The notes under the pieces are model-generated. The model was not told where the DNA came from. It ran no database searches and saw nothing but the letters and a program-made list of their open reading frames with translations. Position numbers and translations under genes: made by a program. Source: an uncultured Clostridia bacterium (GTDB lineage Bacteria > Bacillota > Clostridia > Oscillospirales > Acutalibacteraceae). From it: DNA of 64,000 nucleotides. Shown piece after piece: positions 52,269 to 63,617 of this stretch; the stretch's first letter is position 1, and every line of letters begins with the position of its first letter. The stretch spans positions 62,001 through 126,000 of the forward strand of contig CAMNXD010000002.1 in the NCBI GenBank assembly GCA_946566955.1. Direction: 5' to 3'.

Positions 52269-52934
52269 CTATTCTTTAACTTGATCTTCACATGTGAATT
52301 TTATCATGTTTTTTAACATATTGTCAAGGACTTCTGTGATTTTTTGTATTGAAGGTCCTCCCAATACTGCACAAAGTACTGTTATAAATCCAAAAACTCC
52401 CCCCATCCAAATTCCGATGGCTAGCGTCAGAACATCCATTACAATTTTTACAATTTTAAAGGATTTATTTATTTTATCACTCACTATTATTGCAAGAGCA
52501 GTCCAAGGGTCAATCCCTATTTCCGCTACGATAAATAAACTTATCCCTACGAAAGCAAATATGCATCCTATTAAAGAAAGAAATAATCTAAAATACAAAT
52601 TTTCTGAAAAACCACAGTATTCGTATATAAAAACTCCTAAATTTACAAATGGTCCAAGTACCGCTAAGTATATAGCTGTACCTATGTTTACGTATTTTCG
52701 ATCCATTAAATACACTAAAACTATAAGAATACAGTTTATAATGTTTATAGCAAGACCTATATCTAAACTCAAAGCAAGGCTAAGACCTTCATAAAATACA
52801 GTTATAGGGTCAGATCCCCAACAGGCTTTTATATTAAATGCTGCCCCTACTCCAATTAGCAAAAGTCCAAAAAGACAAACTAGAATTTTTTTAATCCACA
52901 CAATAGCGTTTCTCTTATTTAAAATATTTATCAC
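52269..52934 (-). CDS. YczE/YitT-like integral membrane protein
   Basis: The GTG start overlaps the deoB stop (GTGA); 221 residues with five or six hydrophobic helices. [40 protein letters not shown] and a C-terminal [14 protein letters not shown] are repeat motifs of the YczE family. Family function is unknown; membership in this operon hints at a link to nucleoside or sugar-phosphate metabolism, but that is only context. Confidence 0.8.
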   Translation of the reverse strand: MINILNKRNAIVWIKKILVCLFGLLLIGVGAAFNIKACWGSDPITVFYEGLSLALSLDIGLAINIINCILIVLVYLMDRKYVNIGTAIYLAVLGPFVNLGVFIYEYCGFSENLYFRLFLSLIGCIFAFVGISLFIVAEIGIDPWTALAIIVSDKINKSFKIVKIVMDVLTLAIGIWMGGVFGFITVLCAVLGGPSIQKITEVLDNMLKNMIKFTCEDQVKE

Positions 52935-54097
52935 CTATTTACCTCTTTTAAAAAGGATTTCCCTTGTAATTCATTTTTTATTTTAAAATACTCTAGGATG
53001 GTAGAAGATATATCTCCAAAAAAATCCCTCGTGCCTAGATTCACTCCCTGCTTTAAATCGGGTCCGTAAATAATCATAGGAGTATATTCTCTTGAGTGAT
53101 CTGTGGAAGCAGTAGAAGGATCGCAGCCATGATCCGCCGTTATAATTAGCACGTCCTCATCTTTTAGCTTCTTAAGGATTTCTTTAAGTTTACTATCAAA
53201 ATAAGTTAGCGCTTTTGCATAACCTTCAACGTCATTTCTGTGACCGTAAAGCATATCAAAATCTACCAAATTCACAAAGCAAAGACCTTCAAAGCTTTCA
53301 TCCATTATTTTTAGAGTTTTCTCTATACCATCACTGTTTCCAGCTGTTTTAAGCGACCTCGTTATTCCCCTACCGGCAAATATATCATTTATTTTTCCAA
53401 CAGCCACAACTTCTTTACCGTTTTCTTTAAGTAAATCTAAAAGCGTTATTTTAGGAGGAGCTAAAGAAAAATCATGTCTATTAGAAGTGCGAGAAAAATT
53501 CGGATAACTTCCAATAAAAGGTCTGGCTATCACTCGCCCTACGGCATGATTACCCTGTAGAAGAGCACGGGCAATTTTGCAAACTCTATAAAGCTCTTCA
53601 GGCGGGATTACTTCTTCATGCGCTGCTATTTGAAACACGCTGTCTGCAGAAGTATAGACAATTAATTTTTTATCGCAAACGCTCTCTTGACCGTAATCTA
53701 AAAGAACTTTAGTTCCAGAATAAGGTTTATTACAAAGAATTTTATATCCACTTTTGGTCTCAAAGCTTTTAATGATCTCCTCTGGAAAGCCTTTTGGGTA
53801 CGTTGGAAGCGGTCGAGATGACTCAACCCCAGCAATTTCCCAATGACCTATTATTGTGTCTTTACCCTTGGATTTTTCGCTCATCCTTGCAAAGCTCCCT
53901 ACGGGACTAACTTCTTTCGAGGTATAGTCAATGCCATCAATATTAAAAAGACCAAGTCTTTTCATGTTTGGCATAGAAAAACTACTACTTTCAAAGCAGG
54001 CTTTTAAGGTATTGCTACCACTATCACCGTAAAGATGGGCATCCGGCATTTCTCCAATTCCAACGCTATCGAGGACTATTAAAAATACTCTTTTCAT
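52931..54097 (-). CDS. deoB: Phosphopentomutase
   Basis: The protein has 388 residues. [20 protein letters not shown], the [10 protein letters not shown] region, [13 protein letters not shown] and metal-site [19 protein letters not shown] identify the alkaline-phosphatase superfamily mutase. It converts (deoxy)ribose-1-phosphate from the phosphorylases to the 5-phosphate used by deoC. GGAGG precedes the ATG. Confidence 0.95.
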   Translation of the reverse strand: MKRVFLIVLDSVGIGEMPDAHLYGDSGSNTLKACFESSSFSMPNMKRLGLFNIDGIDYTSKEVSPVGSFARMSEKSKGKDTIIGHWEIAGVESSRPLPTYPKGFPEEIIKSFETKSGYKILCNKPYSGTKVLLDYGQESVCDKKLIVYTSADSVFQIAAHEEVIPPEELYRVCKIARALLQGNHAVGRVIARPFIGSYPNFSRTSNRHDFSLAPPKITLLDLLKENGKEVVAVGKINDIFAGRGITRSLKTAGNSDGIEKTLKIMDESFEGLCFVNLVDFDMLYGHRNDVEGYAKALTYFDSKLKEILKKLKDEDVLIITADHGCDPSTASTDHSREYTPMIIYGPDLKQGVNLGTRDFFGDISSTILEYFKIKNELQGKSFLKEVNR

Positions 54098-54113
54098 ACA
54101 TATACCTCCAAGT

Positions 54114-56345
54114 TTATTCGAGTTTCATTTGTTCACAAGATACATCTAAGTTTTGCGGCAATTTTCCGGAAGACGGCAATTTTTTCGCTATATATAGTTT
54201 TTCATCTCTTATACTGCCTAGACTGTATGCCCGCGCATACACTAATTTATGACCTCTTTTTTGCTTCATCACGCATATTCCTTGAGTGTTTTTGGACTGC
54301 TTTAAATTTACATCTTTTGTACTAAATATCAAGACTTTTCCAGAGGAAGATTTTAAAAGATAATTGGTGTCATCTCGCAAGTGGGCGCAGCTAACAAGCT
54401 GATCTTCCTCGAAGTAGGCCTTTACAAGCTTTTTTCTATTCGTTTTAGTAAAGTACGCTTTAAAGTCTACCTTTGCTACTTTCCCAGATGCAAAAAAGAA
54501 CATCATAAAACCTAAGTAGTCAGAGGTGGCAGCCAAATATATAACCTTTTCACCTTTTTCAAAGCCCGCTAGAGCAGGAATATACTCACCCATTGAACTA
54601 GATTTCATATCGCTAAAGGTATGAGCTTTAAATTTGTAGACTTTTGCTTGATTGGAAAAAAACAGTAGATCCCAGCGGTTACTCCCAGAAATTTGCTGTA
54701 CTATTTCATCTTCATTTTTGAGTTTTTGTTCAGAGTTCATTTTCAGGGACTGAGGAGTTATTTTTTTGAAGTATCCTTCTTTGCTCAAAAAGAAATTTAC
54801 AGGGTAGTCTGGAACGTCTATTTCTTCTTCTTCAAACTCTTCTTGAGAGATCAAAGTGCTTTTTCGAGACCTGCCGTAGGTTGAAGCAACACGATTTAAG
54901 TCTTCAATAATAAGCTCATCTACTTTTGAGTTATCAGAGGATATAAGTTCTAGGTTAGCAATGCTTATCTTTAAGTTCTCGATTTCACTTGTGCGTTTTA
55001 GTATGTATTCTTTATTTAAATGGCGAAGTTTTATATTTGCAACGTACTCCGCTTGAATTTCGTCCATTTTAAAACCTTGCATGAGGTTTGGAACTACCTG
55101 CGTTTCTTGAGGAGTATTTCTAATGATAGAAATAGCTTTATCAATATCAACTAAAATCATTTTTAGTCCTTCAAGTAAATGGAGCTTTTCTTTTTCGCGA
55201 GTTAAGTCGAATAAAACTCTTCGCTTAACGCTTTCCTCTCTAAATTCAATCCATCTTCTGATGATTTCACGAATTCCCATAACCTTTGGAGCTCCGGAAA
55301 TTAAAATATTAAAATTACAAGAAAAAGTATCTTCTAAAGGAGTAACTCTAAAAAGCTTTCTCATTAATTTCTCCGGGTCAACTGCTCGTTTGAGATCCAA
55401 AGTTATTTTAAGACCCTCAAGCCCTGTTTCGTCGCGTACATCCGCTAGCTCACGCAGTTTGCCGTTTTTCATAAGCTCCGCTATTTTTTCTATAATTGCT
55501 TCGCTAGTTGTTGTAGGGGGAATTGCAGTTATATCTACACAGTTTTCTTTACTATCATAAGTATATTTCGCCCGCACTTTTATTCCTCCGCGGCCGGTTT
55601 CATAGATTACCTTAAGCTTTTCCCTATCGTAAATTATCTCTCCAGCCCCTGGAAAGTCCGGGGCAATTAAAGTAGAAAGGATGTCATGATTAGGGTTTTT
55701 AATAAGCTTTATGGTCGTTTTGCATACTTCCTGCAAATTAAAAGGACAAATCGAGCTAGCCATCCCTACGGCAATACCAGTATTTGAATTTACTAAAACT
55801 GAAGGGAAAGAGCACGGTAAAAGAGAAGGTTCTTTTAAAGTATTATCGTAGTTGTCGACGAAATCTACAGTATTTTTTTCTATATCCCTAAAAAGTTCTT
55901 TGCAAATACCTTCCAGCTTTGCTTCCGTATACCTCGAAGCAGCACATGCCATATCACGTGAATAAAATTTTCCAAAATTTCCTTTAGAGTCTACGTATGG
56001 ATGTAAAAGAGCTTCGTACCCTCGGCTAAGGCGTACCATAGTATCATAAATTGCACTATCTCCATGGGGATTTAATTTCATAGTTTGACCCACAATATTA
56101 GCGGATTTAGTTCTCGTTTCACCCAAAAGACCCATTTTAAACATAGTGTAAAGAAGCTTTCTATGCGAAGGCTTGAAGCCATCTATTTCGGGGATTGCTC
56201 GAGACATTATAACGCTCATAGCATAAGGCATATAGTTGTTTTTTAAAGTGTCTGCGATTTTTTCTTCTATAATTTCTCCAGCGTTATAAATAAACCCTTT
56301 TACTTTTGAGCTCGGCTGCCGAGATTTAGATTTTTTACTTGCCAC
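54114..56345 (-). CDS. Type IIA topoisomerase subunit A, ParC-like
   Basis: A GTG start after AGGAGG gives 743 residues. The breakage-reunion domain has [46 protein letters not shown] and the catalytic Tyr139 in AASRYTEAK, followed by [10 protein letters not shown] and GAPKVMGI. The C-terminal part is a degenerate beta-pinwheel; I see no GyrA box (QRRGGKG), which favours a ParC/topo IV-like enzyme over gyrase. It lies 10 bp after the parE-like gene. Assignment between topo IV and a clostridial second gyrase-like pair needs phylogeny. Confidence 0.88.
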   Translation of the reverse strand: MASKKSKSRQPSSKVKGFIYNAGEIIEEKIADTLKNNYMPYAMSVIMSRAIPEIDGFKPSHRKLLYTMFKMGLLGETRTKSANIVGQTMKLNPHGDSAIYDTMVRLSRGYEALLHPYVDSKGNFGKFYSRDMACAASRYTEAKLEGICKELFRDIEKNTVDFVDNYDNTLKEPSLLPCSFPSVLVNSNTGIAVGMASSICPFNLQEVCKTTIKLIKNPNHDILSTLIAPDFPGAGEIIYDREKLKVIYETGRGGIKVRAKYTYDSKENCVDITAIPPTTTSEAIIEKIAELMKNGKLRELADVRDETGLEGLKITLDLKRAVDPEKLMRKLFRVTPLEDTFSCNFNILISGAPKVMGIREIIRRWIEFREESVKRRVLFDLTREKEKLHLLEGLKMILVDIDKAISIIRNTPQETQVVPNLMQGFKMDEIQAEYVANIKLRHLNKEYILKRTSEIENLKISIANLELISSDNSKVDELIIEDLNRVASTYGRSRKSTLISQEEFEEEEIDVPDYPVNFFLSKEGYFKKITPQSLKMNSEQKLKNEDEIVQQISGSNRWDLLFFSNQAKVYKFKAHTFSDMKSSSMGEYIPALAGFEKGEKVIYLAATSDYLGFMMFFFASGKVAKVDFKAYFTKTNRKKLVKAYFEEDQLVSCAHLRDDTNYLLKSSSGKVLIFSTKDVNLKQSKNTQGICVMKQKRGHKLVYARAYSLGSIRDEKLYIAKKLPSSGKLPQNLDVSCEQMKLE

Positions 56346-56355
56346 TTTATCCCTC

Positions 56356-58365
56356 CTAACTTACGTCTAAGTTTTCAATATATAAATGTCCATTTTTAAC
56401 TATATATTCTTTTCTTCCGGGCAAATCGTCTCCCAAAAGGGTATCAAACATCTTAGAAGTTTTTATTGCATCCTCCGGCATCACTTTTATAAGTCTGCGA
56501 GTCTTAGGATTCATAGTTGTAAAGTTCATCATTTCGGGTTCATTTTCTCCAAGACCTTTAGAGCGCTGGATTGTAAACTTTTTATTTCCTATTTTTTTTA
56601 AAAAGCTTTCTTTTTCATTTTCGTTGTATGCAAAATAAGTTTCGCTTCCGGAATTTATTTCGTAAAGCGGCGACTCTGCTATAAATACTTTGCCTAGACT
56701 TATAAGTTGAGGCGTAAGTCTGTAAATCATTGTGAGAAGTAAAGTGCGAATTTGAAAGCCGTCCACATCTGCATCAGTGCAAAGTATAACTTTACTCCAG
56801 CGCAGTGAATTAATATTAAAAGAGGAAAGTTCTTTACTAGCCTTAGACTGCTTAACTTCTATTCCGCAACCTAAAACTTTTATGAGGTCAACTATTATTT
56901 CGCTTTTGAATATTCTGCTATAATCTGACTTTAAGCAATTTAAAATTTTACCTCTTATGGGAATAATAGCTTGAAATTCCGGGTCCCGTGCTTGCTTGCA
57001 GGCCCCTAGCGCCGAGTCTCCTTCAACTATAAAAAGCTCTCTTTGCTTTACGTCTTTACTTCTGCAGTCTACGAACTTAGCCACCCGGCTTGCAACGTCC
57101 ATAGTACTGGTAAGCTTTTTCTTAAGGTTTAATCTGGTTTTTTCAGCATCTTCTCGGCTTCTTTTATTTATAAGAATCTGATTGCAAATCTTTTCGGCAT
57201 CTTCAGGATTTTCTATGAAATATACTTCTAAGTAACGTTTAAGCTCACTAGTGAGCGAATCTTGAATTCCTTTGTTAGTTATAGATTTTTTAGTTTGATT
57301 TTCATAAGAAGTCATCGTTGAAAACGACGAAATGACTATTACCAAAGAATCTTCAACGTCTGAAAAAGAAATCTTATTTTCATTCTTAGTATACTTGCCG
57401 GATTGCTTTAAGTAACTATCTATATGCGAACAAAGTGCACTTCTTACTGCTTTTTCAGGCGCTCCACCGTGCTCTAGAAAACTCGAGTTATGATAGTACT
57501 CCATAAAACTGATTTTATTTGAAAACGCAAATGCTATATTAGCTTTAAGCTTATAAAAGGGTTTATCTTCTCTGTCTTTAACTTTATCTTCTAAGCTCCA
57601 GCTTTGAACCGGAGTGAGGTATTCATCTTTTAAAGTCTCGTCGAGATAGTCTACTATACCTCTTGGATATTTAAATTCTACTTCCTTAAACGACGAGTCG
57701 TCGTTTTGAAATTTAAGTATAAATTTTACCCCTTCATTAACTATAGCTTGTCTTTTCAGTACGTCTAAAAAGTATTCAAGAGGAATAGAGATATCTGTAA
57801 ACACATCTAAATCCGGTTTCCAACGAATTTTAGTTCCTGTATCTTTATACTTGTAATGCTCTTTTATAAGTCCGCCAATGCAGCTACCTTTTTCAAAATG
57901 AAGAGTATATTTAAACCCGTCCCTTTTGACTTCAACATCCATATATTCTGATGCATACTGAGTTGAGCAAAGACCAAGACCGTTTAAGCCGAGTGAATAT
58001 TCATAATTGCTTTGAGTTTCGTTATTATATTTTCCTCCAGCATAAAGCTCACAAAAAAGAAGCTGCCAGTTATAAGCATTTTCTTTTGCATTGAAATCAA
58101 CTGGAACTCCCCTTCCGTGGTCTTCTATTTCTATGGAATTATCAAGGTAATATGTAAGGTGTATCGTGCTTCCGTAGCCTTCACGCGCTTCATCTATAGA
58201 GTTTGAAAGTATTTCAAAAACAGAGTGCTCGCATCCTTCTATTCCGTCGGAGCCAAATATAACTGCTGGACGCTTTCTTACTCGGTCCGCTCCTTTAAGA
58301 GAAGAGATACTCTCATTACCATACTTATTTTTATTCAGAATTCTCTCTCCCAACATAATATTCAT
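56356..58365 (-). CDS. Type IIA topoisomerase subunit B, ParE-like
   Basis: The frame gives 669 residues. GHKL ATPase: HSVFEILSNSIDEAREGYGS, DHGRGVPVDFN, SLGLNGLGLCSTQYASEYMD; then the transducer with KSITNKGIQ, TOPRIM with LFIVEGDSALGACKQARDPE and LCTDADVDGFQIRTLLLTMI, and the C-terminal QRSKGLGENEPEMM. It supplies ATP hydrolysis for strand passage with the subunit A downstream. The annotated ATG lacks a ribosome site; GGGAGAGAG lies nine bases inside, so the real start may be the ATT or another codon just after it. Confidence 0.88.
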   Translation of the reverse strand: MNIMLGERILNKNKYGNESISSLKGADRVRKRPAVIFGSDGIEGCEHSVFEILSNSIDEAREGYGSTIHLTYYLDNSIEIEDHGRGVPVDFNAKENAYNWQLLFCELYAGGKYNNETQSNYEYSLGLNGLGLCSTQYASEYMDVEVKRDGFKYTLHFEKGSCIGGLIKEHYKYKDTGTKIRWKPDLDVFTDISIPLEYFLDVLKRQAIVNEGVKFILKFQNDDSSFKEVEFKYPRGIVDYLDETLKDEYLTPVQSWSLEDKVKDREDKPFYKLKANIAFAFSNKISFMEYYHNSSFLEHGGAPEKAVRSALCSHIDSYLKQSGKYTKNENKISFSDVEDSLVIVISSFSTMTSYENQTKKSITNKGIQDSLTSELKRYLEVYFIENPEDAEKICNQILINKRSREDAEKTRLNLKKKLTSTMDVASRVAKFVDCRSKDVKQRELFIVEGDSALGACKQARDPEFQAIIPIRGKILNCLKSDYSRIFKSEIIVDLIKVLGCGIEVKQSKASKELSSFNINSLRWSKVILCTDADVDGFQIRTLLLTMIYRLTPQLISLGKVFIAESPLYEINSGSETYFAYNENEKESFLKKIGNKKFTIQRSKGLGENEPEMMNFTTMNPKTRRLIKVMPEDAIKTSKMFDTLLGDDLPGRKEYIVKNGHLYIENLDVS

Positions 58366-58496
58366 TGAGTCTATATAATGTCTGACAATTTTATTATATT
58401 CTCAAAAATAGAGAGAGTCAAATAAAATACCTATATGTAAATTTTTCCTGCATTGTAAAGCTGCTTTTATAAAAACCGTCTCTTATGATAATTAAA

Positions 58497-61025
58497 TTAA
58501 AATACTTCTATTCTTTCTGCTTGACCTTGAATCTGTGAAATTATTTCGTAGCCTATAGTATCGCAAATATCTGCCATTTCCTCTATAGTTACATTGACGT
58601 TATCAAATATTGCCACTTCATCTCCAACTTTGACCTCTCCTTTAATATCCGTGATATCAATCATAGTTAAATCCATACAGATAGTCCCAACAATCGGTGC
58701 TCGCTGACCGTTGACAACAAAACAACCATTTTTTTCGTTATTAATGTTAAAAAGTTTTCTAGGTATTCCGTCCGAATATCCTATAGCAACCGTTGCTATT
58801 TTACTTTTACGAGTAGTTGTAAATCTTCTACTATAGCTAATTGGAGTTCCTTTATCCACTTCCCTTATTTGAAGTATTGATGAAACAAGCTTTAAAGAAG
58901 GTTTCAAAGATATTTTGTTCTTAGTCATTTCACTTGGATGATAACCATAAAGTAAGTACCCCGGCCGTACCATATTAAAATGGTTAGCTTTGGGATTAAA
59001 AATTGCTGCGCCTGCACATGCGTGTTTATACTGAACTTTGCCATAAACTTGTTCAAAATCATTAACGGCTTTAGAAAACACAGAAGTCTGTTTTTCAGTG
59101 AAACTTAAACTTTCTTCGTCGTCGGTATCTGCTGAGGAGTAGTGCATAAAAATACCTTCAACAACAATGCCGCTCAATTTAGAGAGCTCTTTTGCAAATT
59201 GAGAAGCATAACTTGGGTCAATACCCAATCTTCCATGGCCACTATCAATCTCAACGTGTATTTTAGATACTATATCTTGCCGTAATGACTCTTGGTTTAG
59301 CTCTCTAGCAAATTCCAAATCTGAAACTGCTGCAATATGCTGATTCCTTACAATTTCAAAAATGTCTTTTAAAGCCGGCTGATAAATTATTAACATCTTT
59401 TTATTCGGAACAGTTTTTTTTACGATATTTGCTTCTCTAACGTCTGCTACTGCCAAATACTTACTGTTTTGAAATACATTTGAAATTATTTCGGCTCCTG
59501 CTCCGTACGCATTTGCCTTTACCATAGGCATAACTTCCACGTTCTCTCCAACAGCTAATTTTACTTGAAAATAATTAAATTTAACTGCATTTATATCAAC
59601 GTAAAGCTTTGATGAGCTATATACAGGACAAATAGCATTTGAAATTTTAGAAGATTCTATATACTTTTTTAATATTTCATAAAATTCCTCCATTTTCATG
59701 TTACGAGAGCCTTTTATAAGAATTACGTCCCCTGCGCTTACTTTACCGCTGAGAACATAATTTTTAAGTGCTTCTATTAAGCACTTTCTCTTTGACTCAT
59801 CAAAGCACTGAGAATTATCGCTCATTCCATTTTTAAAAGCTTCGAAATCTTTACCTATAAAAAATGCATAGTCTACCTTGTTAAGCACGCAGCTTAAACC
59901 CAGCTTATAATGCTCTTGAGGACTAAATCTTCCGAGCTCCAACACTTGACCTAAAATAGCAATTTTCTTGCCCTTACTCTGATATGTCGATAAGGTTTTA
60001 AGAGCAGCTTCCGCAGAATCCGGACTGGAATTATAGTAATCCTTAATTATAGTGACATCGCCTACTTGGATAGTCTCTAAGCGCATAGGAGAAGGAACGT
60101 AGCTTTTAAGCCTATCAAGAGAAGAGGCAGGAGATATACTAAATTCTAAGCCACAGCAAATGGCAAAAAGGGCGTTTGCAACATTATGCTTTCCGAGCGT
60201 GGGAAGAATTCCATAAAACATATCGTCTTTGTATTTTACTTTAAAACGAAGTGAAGGTGTACTATCTTCAATATCATAAGCCATTAACTGTGATAAAAAG
60301 GGATTTGTTCCGGTAAGCATAATTTTAAAATCTTCAATTTTTAACTTGCTTAAAAGCTCATCATCTGAATTTAAAATTAAAGTGCCACCTTTTTTCATAC
60401 CATCTAATACTTCAAGCTTAGCTTTTAAAATATTTTGTAAAGAACCTAAATTTCCCATGTGAGCCTTGCCAATATTCGTAATAACTGCAACATCTGGCTT
60501 GGCAATCTTTGAAAGGGTGCTTATTTCTCCTGGACTGTTCATTCCTAGCTCTAAAACTGCAACGTCGAAACTGTTGTCAATTTCAAAAATGCTTTTAGGA
60601 AGACCTATTTCGTTATTATAATTTCTATCCGTCGAAAACACCTTATATTTTTTAGATAGCACAGTTGAAATCATATTTTTAGTTGTAGTTTTACCAGTGC
60701 TTCCCGTCACTGCAACTACTTTAAGCGAAAGCTTAGAGCGGTAATAAGACGCTAATTTCTGAAGTGCTTTAAGAGTATTTTCTACCTTCAAGATAGGCAA
60801 AGAGCACGGGATATCTTTTGAGCACACTATAGCACACGCACCCTTTTGCTGAGCAACAGAAATAAATTCATGACCATCGTAAAAGTTCCCAGTCAGTGCA
60901 AAATATATATCGCCCTTTTGGAGAGTCCTTGTGTCAGTACTAACTCCATAAGCATAATCCTCACTTACATTTTCAAGCATCGCATTAATTACCTTGGCTA
61001 TTTCGGATATTTTAATTTTTTCCAT
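58497..61025 (-). CDS. murF-alr: MurF-alanine racemase fusion
   Basis: The protein has 842 residues and ATG 61025 follows AAGAGG. Residues about 1-455 are a complete MurF: TDTRTLQKGDIYFAL, P-loop VTGSTGKTTTKNMIS (about 107-121), ELGMNSPGEIS and KDYYNSSPDSAEAAL. Residues about 470-842 are a PLP alanine racemase: MPMVKANAYGAGAE with the PLP Lys (about 500), HVEIDSGHGRLGID, RPGYLLYGYHP and VGTICMDLTMIDIT. One chain thus makes D-Ala and joins D-Ala-D-Ala to UDP-MurNAc-tripeptide. Fused MurF-Alr is well known in Bacteroidetes; in Clostridia separate genes are the rule. Next upstream is the Ddl-Ddl fusion. Confidence 0.93.
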   Translation of the reverse strand: MEKIKISEIAKVINAMLENVSEDYAYGVSTDTRTLQKGDIYFALTGNFYDGHEFISVAQQKGACAIVCSKDIPCSLPILKVENTLKALQKLASYYRSKLSLKVVAVTGSTGKTTTKNMISTVLSKKYKVFSTDRNYNNEIGLPKSIFEIDNSFDVAVLELGMNSPGEISTLSKIAKPDVAVITNIGKAHMGNLGSLQNILKAKLEVLDGMKKGGTLILNSDDELLSKLKIEDFKIMLTGTNPFLSQLMAYDIEDSTPSLRFKVKYKDDMFYGILPTLGKHNVANALFAICCGLEFSISPASSLDRLKSYVPSPMRLETIQVGDVTIIKDYYNSSPDSAEAALKTLSTYQSKGKKIAILGQVLELGRFSPQEHYKLGLSCVLNKVDYAFFIGKDFEAFKNGMSDNSQCFDESKRKCLIEALKNYVLSGKVSAGDVILIKGSRNMKMEEFYEILKKYIESSKISNAICPVYSSSKLYVDINAVKFNYFQVKLAVGENVEVMPMVKANAYGAGAEIISNVFQNSKYLAVADVREANIVKKTVPNKKMLIIYQPALKDIFEIVRNQHIAAVSDLEFARELNQESLRQDIVSKIHVEIDSGHGRLGIDPSYASQFAKELSKLSGIVVEGIFMHYSSADTDDEESLSFTEKQTSVFSKAVNDFEQVYGKVQYKHACAGAAIFNPKANHFNMVRPGYLLYGYHPSEMTKNKISLKPSLKLVSSILQIREVDKGTPISYSRRFTTTRKSKIATVAIGYSDGIPRKLFNINNEKNGCFVVNGQRAPIVGTICMDLTMIDITDIKGEVKVGDEVAIFDNVNVTIEEMADICDTIGYEIISQIQGQAERIEVF

Positions 61026-61066
61026 AAAGACTTGCCTCTTTTTATTTAATTTCTGCTAATTTGAAC

Positions 61067-63478
61067 TTAAAACTTATTTGAAATTATTTTCTCTAAAAAC
61101 TTCAAAGGATTCATAGGAGGATTTTCTTTGCCCGCTTGTTGAAAAAGCACAGTTGAAGGAGAAAGAGCAGGAAGGGTATTAATTTCAATAATAATTATTT
61201 CTCCGCTTGAATTATTTACAAAAACGTCTATTCTGCAATAGTCTTTTATGTTTACCTTCTCACACAGTTTTTGAACATAACTTTTAAGCTTTTCAATCAG
61301 TCGAGAATTTATTATATACTCAGGAGGAGGAGTTATGTTTACTCCCATTCCACCTTGAAACTTTTCCTCTAAACTTAAAACACCAGAATCTGCAATTGTA
61401 ATACTCGGGTTTAAGGCGTGATAAGAACCGCTATTTTCTACAACACCAATAGTTAATTCAATCCACTTGGTGGGCTCGTTATAAACAATTTTATTGTTAG
61501 AAATAACTATCTTATCAACTTCGATGTATTCCTCGAACAAAAACTGCTTGTTGTGAATTCCTATACTTAGCTGTCCGCTATGCATTTTAAAACTTCCTGG
61601 GGGAGCAGTATCGATTTTATTTTTAAAAAATCCAATATAATTTTTAAGTTCTTCTTCGTTTGAAAGTACGATTACTCCAGTTGAGCATCCATCGCACTGA
61701 GGCTTTACTACTATCTTAGAACTTTCAAGCTTTTCAGTTAAACTTTGCCAGAAATTATGTAATTTTTCTTCACTTGCTTCTTGGAAGAGCTCTTCAACCG
61801 AAACAGAAATTTTTCGAGCTCCTCTTAAATTAGTTAAAGATAAAGAATCAACGATTTCGCTAGTTTTATACTTATCCATGCAGATTCTCGAGGCGTGAGA
61901 GCCCGAACCATTAAATTTAATCTTGCTGTCTTCTAAAAGCTTTTGAATTCTTCCGTCTTCACCTAAGCCGCCGTGAAGTCCCAGAAATACATATGCGTTT
62001 TGAGACTTTGAATTTTCTATAAACTCTTCGAGTGAAATATAATCGCCGGATGTTTCATCCTCGAGGCCTAGATCTTCCCTAACTATACTAACCAAGGTTT
62101 TTTCGAGTTCATACGTTTTTTTCATGCTGTGCTGGTAAATTATTTCTTCAACTGTGTGATTCAAGATAATGTCGTATGAAAGCGGAAGAACTTTTAATTC
62201 ATTATTTTGAGACGTCAATAGGTATGGATGAGGTTCATACAATTTGGAATTTAAAAGCTTAAGCCAAACATTAGATCCACTCATCAAAGAAACCTGTCTT
62301 TCGGAGGTTGTGCCCCCCAGTAAAACATTCACTCTTTTTTTGTTTTCTAAGTGAAATCCTGGAAACTTTAAGTTTTGGCGTCTACAGGAATTTTCGAGTA
62401 TATACTCTAGGATGCTTCTATGAGTAAATCCAACTTTTGCCCCTTGCTGGAATAAAAAACTGTTTTGTTCCATACCGGAAATAGGATTAAAGTCAGAAAA
62501 ATAAATTTCACCACTACTTAAAATCCATCCATCTATTCTCACAAAATCTTTTGCACCAACTATTTCAAATAATTTTTCTGCTTCATTTCGAATTTTCTGA
62601 ATCAGCTCTCTTGAAAATCTAGGTGGATTATAGTAATGAGTTTCATTAGTGGGTAAATACTTTCTGCGAGTTGTAAAAAAGCCTTCTTCGCTCCATTTTT
62701 CCTTTACGTTCTTTTGAGAGCCACTTCGAGCTATACTTCCCGAAGACGTTTTAACCTCTATTTCAGTGGGAATTAAAGCAACTGGAGCGCCTTTAGAGTT
62801 TTGTAAAACCATAACGGTAAATTCGTGACCTGTGCAAAACTGTTCTAACAAAATTTCGCTATACTGCTGCAGCTGTTCGAGAGCTTTTTCTATACATTCC
62901 CTGAGATTTTTAGCCAAAACCACTCCAAAAGAGGAGCCTCCTTTTACTGGTTTGATTACAACGTTATTCAGTTTATATTCTTCATAAAAAGCAGCAATTT
63001 TTTCACGAGCTTTTTCGTCTTTACAATTTAAAATCAGCTTCGGAACAGACCGAAAACCATGTTTTTTTAAAATTTCTGTTTCCGCATTAGCTTTATTGTA
63101 CATTTTCTCGCAAGCTTCTTTGCCCGATGCAACAAATGGAATTTTATTATCCTCTAAAATTTTTTGTATAGTGCCGTCTTCACCGTAAATGCCATGCATC
63201 ACAGGAACTACTAAATCTGATTTCTTAAGTGCATTTAAAAACTCATCTTCAGAAAGTTTTTGACCTTCGTTTGCAAGCTTAAAGTCGAAATCGCTTGGAG
63301 TATTTGAATAAAGAAACGTTTCATTCACAAAATACTTATTTAAATAAGTATCGATAAAAATAACACTTATTTTGAGAGTTTCCGAGTTTCCTATATTATC
63401 GTAAAACGACCTAACGGAATTAAGCGAAATGCCTCGTTCTAAAGAGGGTCCACCACAAAGTAAAAGCAGATTAAACAA
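61067..63478 (-). CDS. ddl: Tandem D-alanine--D-alanine ligase (two Ddl ATP-grasp units)
   Basis: A TTG start after AAAGGGG gives 803 residues. Unit 1 (about 1-395): LCGGPSLERGISL, HGIYGEDGTIQ, KPVKGGSSFGV and IYFSDFNPISGMEQNSFLFQ, where the canonical metal-ligand E-x-N is D-F-N. Unit 2 (about 415-803): LLGGTTSERQVSL, HGGLGEDGRIQ, KPQCDGCSTGV, SLEEKFQGGMGVN and the canonical IIEINTLPALSPSTVLFQQ. Unit 2 therefore looks catalytically complete; unit 1 may be diverged or regulatory. A two-unit Ddl with this ISGMEQ-type first half is, from memory, the layout of plant DDL proteins; ordinary bacterial Ddl is about 350 residues. Confidence 0.9.
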   Translation of the reverse strand: MFNLLLLCGGPSLERGISLNSVRSFYDNIGNSETLKISVIFIDTYLNKYFVNETFLYSNTPSDFDFKLANEGQKLSEDEFLNALKKSDLVVPVMHGIYGEDGTIQKILEDNKIPFVASGKEACEKMYNKANAETEILKKHGFRSVPKLILNCKDEKAREKIAAFYEEYKLNNVVIKPVKGGSSFGVVLAKNLRECIEKALEQLQQYSEILLEQFCTGHEFTVMVLQNSKGAPVALIPTEIEVKTSSGSIARSGSQKNVKEKWSEEGFFTTRRKYLPTNETHYYNPPRFSRELIQKIRNEAEKLFEIVGAKDFVRIDGWILSSGEIYFSDFNPISGMEQNSFLFQQGAKVGFTHRSILEYILENSCRRQNLKFPGFHLENKKRVNVLLGGTTSERQVSLMSGSNVWLKLLNSKLYEPHPYLLTSQNNELKVLPLSYDIILNHTVEEIIYQHSMKKTYELEKTLVSIVREDLGLEDETSGDYISLEEFIENSKSQNAYVFLGLHGGLGEDGRIQKLLEDSKIKFNGSGSHASRICMDKYKTSEIVDSLSLTNLRGARKISVSVEELFQEASEEKLHNFWQSLTEKLESSKIVVKPQCDGCSTGVIVLSNEEELKNYIGFFKNKIDTAPPGSFKMHSGQLSIGIHNKQFLFEEYIEVDKIVISNNKIVYNEPTKWIELTIGVVENSGSYHALNPSITIADSGVLSLEEKFQGGMGVNITPPPEYIINSRLIEKLKSYVQKLCEKVNIKDYCRIDVFVNNSSGEIIIIEINTLPALSPSTVLFQQAGKENPPMNPLKFLEKIISNKF

Positions 63479-63617
63479 ATATATTACCCCTTTTTATATT
63501 AAAACTTAAGTTTGTTAAGCTTCTTTTCCAATACCTATTTATATTAAAACACACAAAAAAATATTTTTCAAATCTTTATAGATAATATTTTATTTAAATA
63601 AAGGGGTATTTTTAACC

